Shown here one piece after another: positions 44,889-55,000 of a stretch of DNA of 58,599 nucleotides. This DNA is from Lunatimonas lonarensis (GTDB lineage: Bacteria; Bacteroidota; Bacteroidia; Cytophagales; Cyclobacteriaceae). A model generated the notes under the pieces. It saw nothing but the letters and a program-made list of their open reading frames with translations, did not search any database and was not told the DNA's origin. The stretch lies in NCBI RefSeq assembly GCF_000390185.1, contig NZ_AQHR01000010.1, positions 1 through 58,599 on the forward strand, written 5' to 3'. A program made the translations under genes and the position numbers. Positions within the stretch are counted from its first letter, which is position 1. The number at the start of each line of letters is the position of its first letter.

Positions 44889-45132
44889 TTAATAATCACC
44901 ACCGCTATTGCTTTCCTGGCAGGAAATCAACCAGTGTTTCAACTGGAGCGTAAGATCCTTGACTTTATCAGGGTAATTGGCCGCCACATTGCTTCTTTCG
45001 ATGGGATCGTTGATCAAATCATACAATTCATAGGTTTGACCCCCATCCGGTGAATAAAGCTTGAACTGATTGTCCATAATGGCTTCCTGCTTTTGAAACT
45101 TAAAGGATATGGGCTCCTCTCTTCGCTCCGAA
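44889..45132 (-). pseudogene. C-terminal stub of an arylsulfatase
   Basis: The minus-strand reading (SERREEPISFKFQKQEAIM, DNQFKLYSPDGGQTYELY, DLINDPIERSNVAANYPDK, then a short tail) is the final ~80 residues of an S1 sulfatase. The catalytic part is absent. The fragment begins right at the end of the TIR gene, so acquisition of the TIR gene probably removed the rest of the sulfatase. Confidence 0.85.
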
Positions 45133-45906
45133 TCATTTAAGAGAGAGGGAAAGATATTCGCCCCGTTTTACATCAAAGGTAATGTCCATTCTTATGTCTT
45201 GTGTTTTAATATGATAGTTGTAAATGTCATTGTTTTGAACGAGGATATTTAAATTTCTGAAGTCAGGATTTACGAACATCATTGAAATAATTGACTCCTT
45301 CATTAGCCAAGCCATTCCCAATTCTACTTGCTTTAAAAATCTATCTGTTGCATTCTTACAGCCGGTTATTTCGATTTGTAGAAGAATTGATTTCTTTTCT
45401 TTCTCATACAAATTTATCAAGTCAATTGTCATGTAATAAAGACCGTCTTTAATTTCCCAATGAATTGCATAGTCGGTTACAATATCATTCTTTTTATGTC
45501 TTCCCATATTTTCAGAAAAAAGCTTTGAAAGAGGACGAAGCAATGATTTAAAACCTTAATCAAAGTCTGTCCTAAAGTCGGCATACACTTTTTCTTGCAG
45601 AAATAATGGAACTTTACAATTGTCAAGAAGGATAGGAATTACAACGATTTTCTTTTCATTAAGCTCTCTCATTAGTCCAGAGTTCAGTTCTTTCTTACAC
45701 CATTCACTGTCAACAGAATTATTTGAAAGAACCACAAGTAAATATGAGGAGTCAGATAGTCCTGATTGAATTTTGTCAATGAGTGAATCGCCTGGCTGCA
45801 TTTCCCATTTGTCAAGCCAAACTTGAATTCGATTCTTAACCAACTCGGCTGAAAGTCTGGTTACAAATTCACTGTCCTTGGTTGAATAACTTATAAAAAC
45901 ACTCAT
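45133..45906 (-). pseudogene. TIR-domain effector gene split by an in-frame stop
   Basis: A TIR domain (residues 1-116: VFISYSTKDSEF, VWLDKWEMQPGD, LLVVLSNNSVDSEWCKKEL with the probable catalytic Glu73) ends at GAT TAA. The same frame then continues without interruption (GFKSLLRPLSKLFSENM) for about 140 more residues. TAA replaces what is probably a Lys or Glu codon. TIR proteins of this kind often degrade NAD or make cyclic signals in antiviral defence; the C-terminal domain is not recognised. Unless the stop is read through, only the isolated TIR domain is made. The gene is AT-rich, and its start lies next to a shared repeat flank. Confidence 0.8.
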
Positions 45907-45929
45907 GTTTTGTTGGTGAATTTATGGTT

Positions 45930-45944
45930 TGTAGTGTCGTCTTA
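45930..45944. repeat. 15-bp leader motif TTGTAGTGTCGTCTT, copy 1
   Basis: On the minus strand (AAGACGACACTACAA) it stands 24 bp upstream of the TIR start. An identical copy at 56000-56014 stands upstream of the helicase-methylase module in the same orientation. This shared leader suggests a common origin or promoter. Confidence 0.6.
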
Positions 45945-45955
45945 AAATGCCCTAT

Positions 45956-46036
45956 AATCGGGTCAGGCGGGGGAATTTACTCACTGCATTTATTATTTAT
46001 AGGCGGCATTCGTGGTTTCCAATTCACCCCTACCTT
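45956..46036. repeat. Dispersed repeat block a, copy 2
   Basis: A second copy of the ~80-bp block at 157-236, in the same orientation. Confidence 0.75.
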
Positions 46037-46189
46037 CCCACAGGTAGGGTCGAGTGCTGGCGCACCAATCTTCCGATCGTGTTTCCAGCACCCGCCTCGT
46101 CAAACCCAGCGTGCGAATTTAACGCACTGCGCTTTCCTAGTGACTTCTCATCTCGCTTATCACCTACCGCGTTGGGGTAACTTTCCGGT

Positions 46190-46491
46190 TTCGGCCGGTA
46201 CGGAACAGCACGTGCCTGCACGGCCGAAAACAGCCAAAACACCAAAAAACAAGGTAAAATCAGCCAACAAAACCACTCAGAAAGCATAAAGAAAAGAAAC
46301 AACCAGTCAAAATGCCGCAGAACCAACGCCCGCCAGCACCATTTTTCACACCACCGAAATCACCCAAACTTTTCAATCCCCATAGATACCTTCCCTCAAA
46401 AAACCCGCTACGTCCCGATAGCTATCGGGATCAACACAGGCTAAGCCCGAAATTCCGCTGCGCTCCACTTCGGTTTAGCCCTTGTATGTTA
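46190..46491. repeat. Dispersed repeat block b, copy 2 (~302 bp)
   Basis: Matches 546-858. It carries an extra palindrome CCCGATAGCTATCGGG near 46413-46428 where copy 1 differs. It abuts the 3' boundary of the helicase-methylase module. Confidence 0.85.
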
Positions 46492-46494
46492 CCA
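46432..46494 (-). other. attC-like hairpin at the end of the defence module
   Basis: On the minus strand CTGGTAAC is followed by ATACAA, then GGGCTAA and CCGAA paired with TTCGG and TTAGCC, then TGTGTTG. R''-like and R'-like ends are both present here, and the pairing has the asymmetric spacer seen in attC. Its R'' core is complementary to the start of the same module at 56018-56031. Confidence 0.4.
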
Positions 46495-46501
46495 GTAGGC
46501 C
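46488..46501. repeat. Terminal inverted repeat, left (GTTACCAGTAGGCC)
   Basis: A 14-base sequence whose reverse complement occurs at 56018-56031 with one mismatch. The pair bounds 9.5 kb that contain the whole helicase-methylase-ATPase module. Subterminal inverted copies of TGGGTTTAAAAATTTTT (46571-46587 and 55849-55865) are nested inside them. Confidence 0.65.
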
Positions 46502-46714
46502 TTCTGTCCTCCGTCCTTGTCAGTCCGCTGTCTGTATGGGTTTTCGCTGTCTGTGTCGGCTGTGTGGTGGTGGGTTTAAAAATTTTTAGAAGGGGAGGAA
46601 ATTTTAAAAAATAATTTTTCTTGCGTGGGGCAGGCGCACTCTTACCACAGCTTTGGTTTGTGCGGTTGCCTTGCGGGGCTGTGGTATGTGTGTGACTGCT
46701 GCGTTGGCTCATTG

Positions 46715-47326
46715 TTATGTCAATTGCGTTCCTGTCAGTTTGAAATAAAATCGTTTGAATGTTTCACTCTTTTTCAGTTTTTGGAAGTCAGGAATTAATG
46801 CTACTAACTTTTCTGCGTGCATATAGTCAATGTAGTTAAAGCTGCCGCCTCTGCTTTGAGTGAAATGTCTGTTTAGCTTCTTCTTAGGATTCTGAACTTG
46901 GTCTGGCCGTCTTTCGTGTCCGATGGTTACTTGTCTTGTTTGAGTTGATAGAAAACTTGAAATGGCTCGTCCGTCAGCAATGAGCCAAGATTCCAACTCT
47001 TGCTCAATACAAACTAAATGCACTCTGTCTAATGGAACTTGTGCTGCGTTTAAAGAGTCAAAAATATTGTCACGGTCTTCTTTCATACAGGGCCTTGTTC
47101 TGTCGTCACGCCAATCGGGAAACAAGTCCCAAATGATGTAAACGGTTTCACAGCCTGATTTTATTAATTGCTTTGCTGCTTCACCACAACCACTGATTAA
47201 TTTGGGTTTGTTGTCAAGCGTAATGGCTACAAACTCATCAGCAGGGCGGATTCTGCCTACAAGGTTTTTACAAACCTTCAAGTCTGCCCCTTGCGGGCCG
47301 CACTCTAAAATGAATCCTAACTTCAT
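46715..47326 (-). CDS. DUF4276-like TOPRIM-type protein
   Basis: About 203 residues from the ATG at 47326 (MKLGFILECGPQGADLK); an upstream ATG overlaps the ATPase gene. An early acidic residue (ILECGPQG), a DLFPDWRD segment and EQELESWLIAD match DUF4276-type proteins, which have a TOPRIM/OLD-nuclease-like layout. Such proteins pair with AAA ATPases in several defence systems (the AAA plus TOPRIM pairs of PARIS-like and OLD-like modules). Here the ATPase gene ends 4 bp upstream. I infer an effector nuclease or tRNA/DNA-cutting partner. The catalytic role is not shown. Confidence 0.7.
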   Translation of the reverse strand: MKLGFILECGPQGADLKVCKNLVGRIRPADEFVAITLDNKPKLISGCGEAAKQLIKSGCETVYIIWDLFPDWRDDRTRPCMKEDRDNIFDSLNAAQVPLDRVHLVCIEQELESWLIADGRAISSFLSTQTRQVTIGHERRPDQVQNPKKKLNRHFTQSRGGSFNYIDYMHAEKLVALIPDFQKLKKSETFKRFYFKLTGTQLT

Positions 47327-47330
47327 ACGC

Positions 47331-48470
47331 TTAGTTTGAGAATCCTTTTTGAGTGTATAATTGTCCAGGTGCGAATTTCTTTGACCATTCCAATACTTCT
47401 TCATCGTCTGCCGGACGTGAAAGCGAAACTTTCTCATCTTTTCTTTCTACAAAAACGATTTGAGAAATATGCAATTGGTCGAGCAGATAAGGCGAATGAG
47501 AAGTAATTAAAACCTGACCTTTTTTGTTGTCAATGTAATTTCTGATTTCAGTAATAACAAGGTGAATGGTTCTTGGGTCAAGTCCGTTTTCCAATTCTTC
47601 AATCACAATAAGCGGTGAAGGTTCAGGGTGACGGAAAACTGCTAACAGTGCCAATATTTTCAATGTTCCAGTTGAAAGCATCCAGCCGGGAAGTTTAAAA
47701 TCCTGCTCCGATAGTTGCAGGTAAACCATTTTTTCCAACTCCTGTGTTATCTGCGGTTGCAGGTCTTTAGCATAAGGCAAAACATATTGCAGAGTTTCTA
47801 AAATACCTTTATAAACTTCAATGTCTTTGTCCCTGATGGAAAGCAAAAACTCCGCAATGTTTCTTCCGTCTTTATGTAATGTAATTGGACCGCTTGTTTT
47901 CTTTTGCGAATGAGGGTCGCCCATTAAAAAGGTGTTCATAGAAAGAAACTGCCAACTTTCAACAAATCGTCTTATTTCCAATTCGGCTGATAGTATAGAT
48001 TTATCAGGTGTTTGCCAAGGTGCTTTTCGGTCTTGTGTAATGTAGTTATTGTCTGCATCACGGCTTCTTTCAAATAGTTTGTAGCTGACTTTTTCTTCGA
48101 TAAAAAATATGTTTCCGGCACTGCTTATTTCCTGACCAATTGAAGTTGAGAATTTGGTTGGGTTCAATGGACTTTTGGTTGCCAGTTTCACATTGAAAGC
48201 AAACTCCATTGGGGCAAATTGTAATTCAATGCCGTCTTTAATGAATTTGCGTTTCTTCTTTTTGCCTTTGTAGTAAATATGTTCAAATTCTCTCCAAGGT
48301 CTTACGGCTGCATCCAAACCTTCGGTTACGATGGATTTGAACATTTGCAGGGCTTCAAGCAAACTACTTTTGCCCATTCCATTATACCCAATAAAAGCCG
48401 TTAGCGGTGTCAGTTTTACTTTGGCACTTTCAATGGCTTTGAAATTTTTGACTTCTATATTTTTAATCAT
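47331..48470 (-). CDS. AAA/ABC-type defence ATPase
   Basis: A 379-residue ATPase of the AAA_15/21 group (OLD/SMC-like). Walker A FIGYNGMGKS is at 27-36, Walker B VIEELENGLDP near 286-296, and a LITSHSPYLLDQL sensor element follows. It starts 13 bp after the methylase gene and is followed at once by the DUF4276-like gene. The ATP-dependent partner of the downstream effector and of the helicase-methylase pair would be in line with the name Hma (helicase, methylase, ATPase) that I recall from the PADLOC catalogue. That name must be checked. Confidence 0.85.
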   Translation of the reverse strand: MIKNIEVKNFKAIESAKVKLTPLTAFIGYNGMGKSSLLEALQMFKSIVTEGLDAAVRPWREFEHIYYKGKKKKRKFIKDGIELQFAPMEFAFNVKLATKSPLNPTKFSTSIGQEISSAGNIFFIEEKVSYKLFERSRDADNNYITQDRKAPWQTPDKSILSAELEIRRFVESWQFLSMNTFLMGDPHSQKKTSGPITLHKDGRNIAEFLLSIRDKDIEVYKGILETLQYVLPYAKDLQPQITQELEKMVYLQLSEQDFKLPGWMLSTGTLKILALLAVFRHPEPSPLIVIEELENGLDPRTIHLVITEIRNYIDNKKGQVLITSHSPYLLDQLHISQIVFVERKDEKVSLSRPADDEEVLEWSKKFAPGQLYTQKGFSN

Positions 48471-48483
48471 CGTTGCTGATTTT

Positions 48484-51400
48484 TTAATTCGGTTTTATCA
48501 ATCCTCTTTCCACATCACGGTAGGCATTTTGGGTGGCTACCTTTTGCGGTTGTGGCACAATAGGGAAAGTAGAAAGTATGTAAGCAAATTCTTCTTCGCT
48601 TAAGCCGTAAATGTGAGCAATAATGCCATCTAATTCTGCCCTTAGCTTATTGCGTTCGTATTCCGTAGTAGCCGCTTTCTTCTCTGTCCATTTGGTTTTC
48701 ATCACTTCTTCCCACAATTCTGCAAATTCTTCGGTAGTGCATATTAAACGGGCTGCTCTTTCTACTATGGCTGTAAACCATTTGTCTTTGGGTTTTAATC
48801 GGGGAACTGGAAGTTGATAGAGATAGAACAAATTCAAGTTCGTTGTTACTCTTGCCCTTAAAATAAAATCGGCAACATAGCTGTTGAGTATTGACGTAAG
48901 CACAAAGAGTTCATCGTTCCCAAAGTTCAATTCATTGTATTTTTTCTTTTCGTGTTTGAATGGAAAGTTTACAGTTAAGGAGTTTCCGGCAATGGCATAC
49001 TTCGGTATGATTGTGGAAATTAAAGTTCTCTCATTTGTGTTGGATGCAATTTTGCGTATTGCCAAACGATAGGTTTCATAATCATTCTTCAAGTCTTTTG
49101 GCTGGTCATATAAACCTTCAATTCTTTTTACTCGCTTGCTTAAAAAGTCAGTCTTAATTTCTTTTTCATTTATCCAATATCTCGCATCAGAAAATTGATT
49201 GGTAAAGTGCCAAATCATACCACCTTCATAAAGGACAAATTTTGCAGGTTTGGTTAAGAAACTACCTGCCGAACGGGTCATATTCATTTCCTCTCCATAC
49301 AACTCCAAATTCCAACCTTCAGCATCACCTGCCAGCATTGGATATTTTGAAACTGTTTCAGCAATGCTTACTTCCTGTTCGCTTTTAAATTCAATTATAG
49401 AATAACTATCAGGACTAAGTCTTTTCACCAAGTCAACAGAAATAGTAACCGAGCCATATTGAGGGAAATTGGTCAATTCTTCTACATCGTGCCGCATAAA
49501 GGCAGTAGGGAATTTTTGAGTATTTCCGCCTTTCTCAAAGCTGAGAACAACAAACTTGAAACGACTATCGACATTTTCAAAAATCGTTTTACGGTTTTCA
49601 AAGCCAAACAAACCTGTAATCTTGTTTTCGTCAAACAGCATTTCACGAAGTTGTTTTGTTCCTAAGTCGGTATAAATGCCACTTGGTATCACAATACCGC
49701 AATAGCCACCTTTGCGAAGCAGGTTTCTACATTGTTCAGTAAACAAACAATACAGGTTGGGTTTGTTACCCACAGCTTTTCCATTTACGACTGAAATTTG
49801 ATTTTTATACTGTTTGGCATTTTTAAAATATGCCCATTGATGTGGGTATTGACTGGAATATTCTAACCAAGCTTGACGAATTTCTTTGTCAGCCATTAGC
49901 TCTTCTTTGTTCTGTTCCCAATCTTCAATGCGGAGTTTTTTCTTCTTGATTTCTTTATCGTATTCCTGAAAGAATTCCTTTTCGTTCGTCTGAAAAACTT
50001 CCCAAGGCGGATTAGTGATGATAGCATCAAAGCCGTCTTTCTTTCTGAATATTTCTGAAAATTCATAGCCCCAATGAAAGGGTTCAAGGGCTTGAATGTC
50101 TTTGATGTTGATGCTACGCTTTATGCTTTTGCCTTCTTTGTTTTTTTTATCGTCCCAGGTTACTTGCTCATACTTTATTCCGAGGTTTGAAAATTCCTGC
50201 CCCAACATCAAGTTCAAAGTGGCATTGGCTTCTTCTTCCATTCGGTCAATGCTTTCCTTTTTTATCTGTATGTTTTCATTGGTGCTTTCAAAAGATTTAA
50301 AGGCACGAATGGCGGCTTCTTTTTGGTTTACCAATTCACGGTAGCTTTTCTTAAACAAGTCGCCACTTTGGTGCTTATTAAATTCGCTTTCGTCCACCCG
50401 CATCAAACCAATCAATGAGTTTCCACTCATAATATTAAAATCAATATTAGGCAGGGGTTCTAATTGGTCAACGGTTTCGGCACTGGCTACCAAGGCAAGG
50501 AACAAACGGAGTTTGGCTATTTCGGTGGCTTCTTCCATCAAATCAACCCCATACAAATTGTTGGTGATGATTTGCTTTTTGATGTAGTAGTTGATGCTCG
50601 GATGGTCTTTTTCAATTTGCTGTTTCCATTCGGTCAGTTTCTTATCACCCAAAAATTCAATCTTGCCCAAGATAGCCGAATACACATTGATGAGGGTTTT
50701 CATAGCCGCCACCAAAAAAGCCCCCGAACCACAAGCAGGGTCGAGCAAACTCAGGTTGGGCAATACGGCATTTTCACCCACCACCAATTTTCGGCAGGTA
50801 GCCGCATCTAAATGCAATAACAGTTCGGCAATGCTATCGTAGCGTTTGGTAGTTAGTTTTTGTTTTAGCTTTTCGGGGATGTCATCAGGCAATTCCACTC
50901 CGTTTACTTCGTCCAATATCAGTTTATAAACCGTTTGCTCGCAGAGGTATTCCGTTATTTCGGTTCGGGTATAGTATGCCCCGAATGCTTTTTGGTTGAT
51001 GTATTTTTCAAAAATATAACCCAACACATCGGGGTTCATTTCATTGTCGGCTCCTCCGGGTGTGTCGTCAAGTGTCCAACTGTATCGGTTGAATAACTCA
51101 AACAAGTTATCAAAAGCTTGGTCAGGAATACTGATTTTACCCTGATATTTTACTTCAATTTTATGCAGCAAAAACAAACCACCATTCAGGTATTTAATTT
51201 TTCCAATCAATTTATTGGTAGCAGCACTGCGTTGGTTTTCTTGTTTGGCAAAGCCTTCAAAGAAAAGTTTAGAAAGGAACTCATTGTAAAATTTGTTCTT
51301 GCCTAATTCCTTTTTTGAAAATTCAAGTTTGTGGTTAAGATATTCGGTATCGCCATTGTCCAAAAACATTTTCTTTTGCAAGAAATAGATAAACATTAAG

Positions 51401-52014
51401 CGATTGAGGATTACCGAAGCATACCATCTGCGGTCGGCTTCATTGTCAATGCCTTCAATCAGGTCAAGAAAAACAATGTATTCGTTCTGATAGTCACGGA
51501 AGAACTTCTTAACTACCCGTTCAATGTCCAAAGCAGTTTTAATACGGCTGGCTACTTCGGCAATGGCAATATTTCCTTCACGGTCAAACTCGCTGATGTC
51601 CACCACCAACGAAGCAATTTTGGCAATAAAACCATCACCGGGTTGATGACGGAAAAAGAAATGCTCTCGGCTTACAACTTTCTTATCCTGATTTTTCAGC
51701 CAATGCCAAATGCTTTGTTTACGGTCTTTGTCTATGAAAATTAAAACGTGTTCAAAGTGTTGCTTCTGAATTTCTTTGGCAATTGCTATTCGCTGTTTTG
51801 GCTCGGGCACCTCTCCGTTGGGAGTGGTAATTTCAAAAACCACTGCACCGCTTAACTCGGCAATGGGTTTGCGGCTAATGGCAATTTCTTTTATGGATTC
51901 ATTGATGGTTTTATTGGAAGTAGGATTGCTCCAACCCAATTCTTCAATGAACAGCGTTTTGAAGTCGAATGACTGCAACGCTTTTCGTGTTCGTTCTATG
52001 TTGAGTTTTGCCAT
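48484..52014 (-). CDS. Eco57I-type N6-adenine methyltransferase, large
   Basis: A 1176-residue adenine methylase. Motif I is LLDPACGSGAFLVAA and motif IV is DAIITNPPWEVF (catalytic NPPW). The middle part resembles Eco57I/BREX PglX-class proteins, and the C-terminal region (FYLYQLPVPRL) is a target-recognition type. The first ~170 residues include a SGAVVFEITT region reminiscent of a nuclease core but without a clear PD-ExK set. It begins 3 bp after the helicase gene ends. It probably marks self DNA for this module, as PglX does in BREX. It may form a type I- or IIG-like complex with the helicase. Motifs look complete. Confidence 0.9.
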   Translation of the reverse strand: MAKLNIERTRKALQSFDFKTLFIEELGWSNPTSNKTINESIKEIAISRKPIAELSGAVVFEITTPNGEVPEPKQRIAIAKEIQKQHFEHVLIFIDKDRKQSIWHWLKNQDKKVVSREHFFFRHQPGDGFIAKIASLVVDISEFDREGNIAIAEVASRIKTALDIERVVKKFFRDYQNEYIVFLDLIEGIDNEADRRWYASVILNRLMFIYFLQKKMFLDNGDTEYLNHKLEFSKKELGKNKFYNEFLSKLFFEGFAKQENQRSAATNKLIGKIKYLNGGLFLLHKIEVKYQGKISIPDQAFDNLFELFNRYSWTLDDTPGGADNEMNPDVLGYIFEKYINQKAFGAYYTRTEITEYLCEQTVYKLILDEVNGVELPDDIPEKLKQKLTTKRYDSIAELLLHLDAATCRKLVVGENAVLPNLSLLDPACGSGAFLVAAMKTLINVYSAILGKIEFLGDKKLTEWKQQIEKDHPSINYYIKKQIITNNLYGVDLMEEATEIAKLRLFLALVASAETVDQLEPLPNIDFNIMSGNSLIGLMRVDESEFNKHQSGDLFKKSYRELVNQKEAAIRAFKSFESTNENIQIKKESIDRMEEEANATLNLMLGQEFSNLGIKYEQVTWDDKKNKEGKSIKRSINIKDIQALEPFHWGYEFSEIFRKKDGFDAIITNPPWEVFQTNEKEFFQEYDKEIKKKKLRIEDWEQNKEELMADKEIRQAWLEYSSQYPHQWAYFKNAKQYKNQISVVNGKAVGNKPNLYCLFTEQCRNLLRKGGYCGIVIPSGIYTDLGTKQLREMLFDENKITGLFGFENRKTIFENVDSRFKFVVLSFEKGGNTQKFPTAFMRHDVEELTNFPQYGSVTISVDLVKRLSPDSYSIIEFKSEQEVSIAETVSKYPMLAGDAEGWNLELYGEEMNMTRSAGSFLTKPAKFVLYEGGMIWHFTNQFSDARYWINEKEIKTDFLSKRVKRIEGLYDQPKDLKNDYETYRLAIRKIASNTNERTLISTIIPKYAIAGNSLTVNFPFKHEKKKYNELNFGNDELFVLTSILNSYVADFILRARVTTNLNLFYLYQLPVPRLKPKDKWFTAIVERAARLICTTEEFAELWEEVMKTKWTEKKAATTEYERNKLRAELDGIIAHIYGLSEEEFAYILSTFPIVPQPQKVATQNAYRDVERGLIKPN

Positions 52015-52017
52015 TTT

Positions 52018-55000
52018 CTATTCCTTGTTAATTAAGCCCATTGAGCAAATGATTTGCGGTTCTCGATCGGCATTATCTTCATCAGTAATGATGCACAACT
52101 TATCTTCTTCACGCAGGGTTACTACCAAATTTGCCAACTGGTCGTCAGATGCTCCCGCTTTCAACTGTCTGCCAATAACCTCTTTTGCTGTTTCTTTCAA
52201 GGGGTATTTGTAAATGTCGTCAATAGCCCTTTTCATCGCCTCGGTTACAAACAAAGTGTCTTTGTATGCTTCGTAATAGCGTGTCAGGTGCATATAAATT
52301 CGATAGCGAACACTGCTTTGCTTGCCAAGTTGTCCTCCTGTGCTTATTTCAATGTCTTTTATGTAATCCAAACCTTTTTCCACCAGTTTGTGGTGTTCGG
52401 GAATTTTGTATTGTGGCACAGTGTCGGGAGTGCAATGAGCCGCTTTTAAAATAGTGAGTTGTGATTGTGTAATCACTTCACCTTTTTTGTTAGCCCAAAC
52501 CAACACATCGTTATCATCAGCCGTGCGGCTATAAACAATTACACCTTCGTGTTCTTTGATGTCAGTGTTTTGCTTGGTAGCATACACCACATTCGGCATT
52601 TCCTGTATGAAGTTGTTCAGTTTAGGGTCGGCATCAGTGGCGTTTTTCCAAATCTGAAAAGCATAAGAAGCCAAATCCACTTCTCCATCTTCTTCCTCGT
52701 CCAAAATTCCTGACTGTTCGCTGTAAAGTCCTTCCAGTTGCGACCTTACTTTTTGATTGTCAAAAAATAATTCATCAGGCGAGCCAAGCACTTCATCGCT
52801 TTGCTCTAATCGAGATTTCAGACGGCTTCTTAAACGGATAATTCGTTCAATGCCGTCTTCGGGCAAAAATGAATAGCAATATATTTTGTCGGCTTTCTGC
52901 CCAATTCTGTCCACACGACCTGCACGTTGTATCAAACGAATGATAGCCCAGGGCAAATCATAGTTTAAAATGATGTGAGCATCCTGCAAGTTTTGTCCTT
53001 CACTCAACACATCGGTTGTTATCAATACACGGATTTCATCAGCTTCATTTACTTCCTTCCGTTTGTCGTTGCTTTCAGGACTGAAACGGTAAGCAAATGA
53101 AGTTGGGTCATCGTTGTCGCCTGTAACACAGTCAACTTGCTTAACACCTTTCTTTTTTAATTCGGCAGTGATGTATTTTGCTGTATCGGCAAATTGGGTA
53201 AAAATCAAAACCTTTTCATTGCCGTGTTTTTTAGTAATGAGTTTATGTAGCGTTATGAGTTGTCTGTCTGCTTCTGCACTCCAATCTTTTCCAAGGTCAA
53301 GAATTTTCAATAAGTCACGGCTGTCGTTGAGCAAAGTGTCTTTAAGCGTATTGGAAAACAATTGGCTGCTTATCCAGTCGAAGCGATTTTTATAAGTGGA
53401 TGAAAACAAATCGTAAATCTTCTGTGCCTGATTGTAGTATGATTCTTCACTCAGCATCAGATTGATTTTTTCAATTTCTGATACTGTGTTTTCTATGTCT
53501 GCATCTTCCAAATAATCATCCAGCATATTGGCATCCTGCTTACCAATAGGGAAGGGAAGTTTGTTTTCAATGGCATAGATAAATATGTAATTGCGAAGAA
53601 TGTGTCGGCTGATGGATAGTAAAAAAGAATAGCCGCTACTTTCTAATCGCTTAAACAAATTAGTTCGGGCAAAGCCTTTTAGTCTTGCTCCTGCACGTCC
53701 GAGATTACCCATTATCACCAATTCTTCTTTGGTTGGTTTCACCAAAGGTTTTTGATTTATGTATTGGTCTTGACCTAAACCATAACGAGGCAAATTCAAA
53801 TGATTGATGATTTGCACCACATCGTCAGCATAAAGCTTTGCGTATTGGTCGCTTGGGTCGTTGGCATCAAAGTGGTATTCCACTTTCTTAGGCAAACGGT
53901 CGGGAAAATAAGACCTTGAACCATCGGCAAAAGTGAGGAATTTACGGTTGTTGGTTTCGTCTGTTTGGGTGTAATATGCTTTGATGAAACTTCTTGTTCT
54001 GCGAACCAAATACAATCGCATCAATTCTCGCCAATCGTCTGCAAATTCACTTTTCTCAAAGGCAGGTAAACTGCGGATTGGCGTTTGATACTTAGCCATA
54101 AACTGCACTTTACCGCCAATACTTTCAATAAAGTGTTCAGGGCTGATTCCTAAATCTTTTTCATCAGGAATAAACAATCTTAACTGGTTGGAAAGGTCAA
54201 GGAATGTTTTGTTGTAAGGGGTTGCAGAAAGTAAAATCACTTTACTATCGTTCAACTGAATGTATTCTTGAATAGCTTTATATCGCTTACCTTCTCTGTT
54301 ACGCAGGTTGTGGCTTTCGTCAATGATGACTACTCTGTATCGTCTTTCATTGGGCAATAAAGTTTGTGCTTGTGTAACGGAAATAATTTTTGCCCTTAGT
54401 TGATACTTGTGGCGATAATCCTCCCACATCTTCACTAAGTTCTTCGGGCAAATGATTAAGGTTTCTAAAAGAAAATCATCCTCAAACATTTTTGCCAATG
54501 CGGTGGCAGTTATTGTTTTTCCCAATCCAACCACATCGCCAATGATTACACCGCCTCTTTTATTCAAGTGATGTGCTGCCACCAACACGGCTTTTAACTG
54601 AAAGTCCAAAAGTTGTTTTTCAAAAACCTTGGAAACTTTAAATTCAGAAAGTCCGGCTCTTGCTTCACGAGCAAGGTGGTAAGCAATTTTTAAATAGATG
54701 TGATAAGGATGAATGAGTTTGTCAGCCGCCCAACTGTTGTCAATGATTTCGGCAAGTTCATCTGAAATATCAATGCAGAATTTATCCTCCCAACGGTCAT
54801 TGAACCATTTGGAAAGTTTGTTGGATGCGTCCCTGTCCAACACATCCACATTCAATTCGCCTTGCAGTGAAAGTCCTGAAAGCGTAAGGTTACTGCTGCC
54901 TAAATAGCCAATAATTGGATTGATTTTATCGTCACGGAAACACAAGTAAAGTTTTGCGTGTAGCGGATAACGGAGAAACAACTTAACAACAACTTTCTTT

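Larger units (their letters stand above)
45907..46714. other. Non-coding flank between TIR gene and defence module
   Basis: An 808-bp stretch without a believable gene. It holds a 15-base motif (45930-45944) that recurs upstream of the large module, the repeat blocks at 45956-46036 and 46190-46491, an attC-like hairpin, and a strongly G/T-rich strand with runs such as TTTAAAAATTTTT before the last gene of the module. Confidence 0.5.

Noticed and set aside
46431..46712. A 93-codon minus-strand ORF across the module's left edge
   Set aside because: Covers the inverted repeat and A/C-rich flank; composition Thr/Pro/Lys-rich and no domain.
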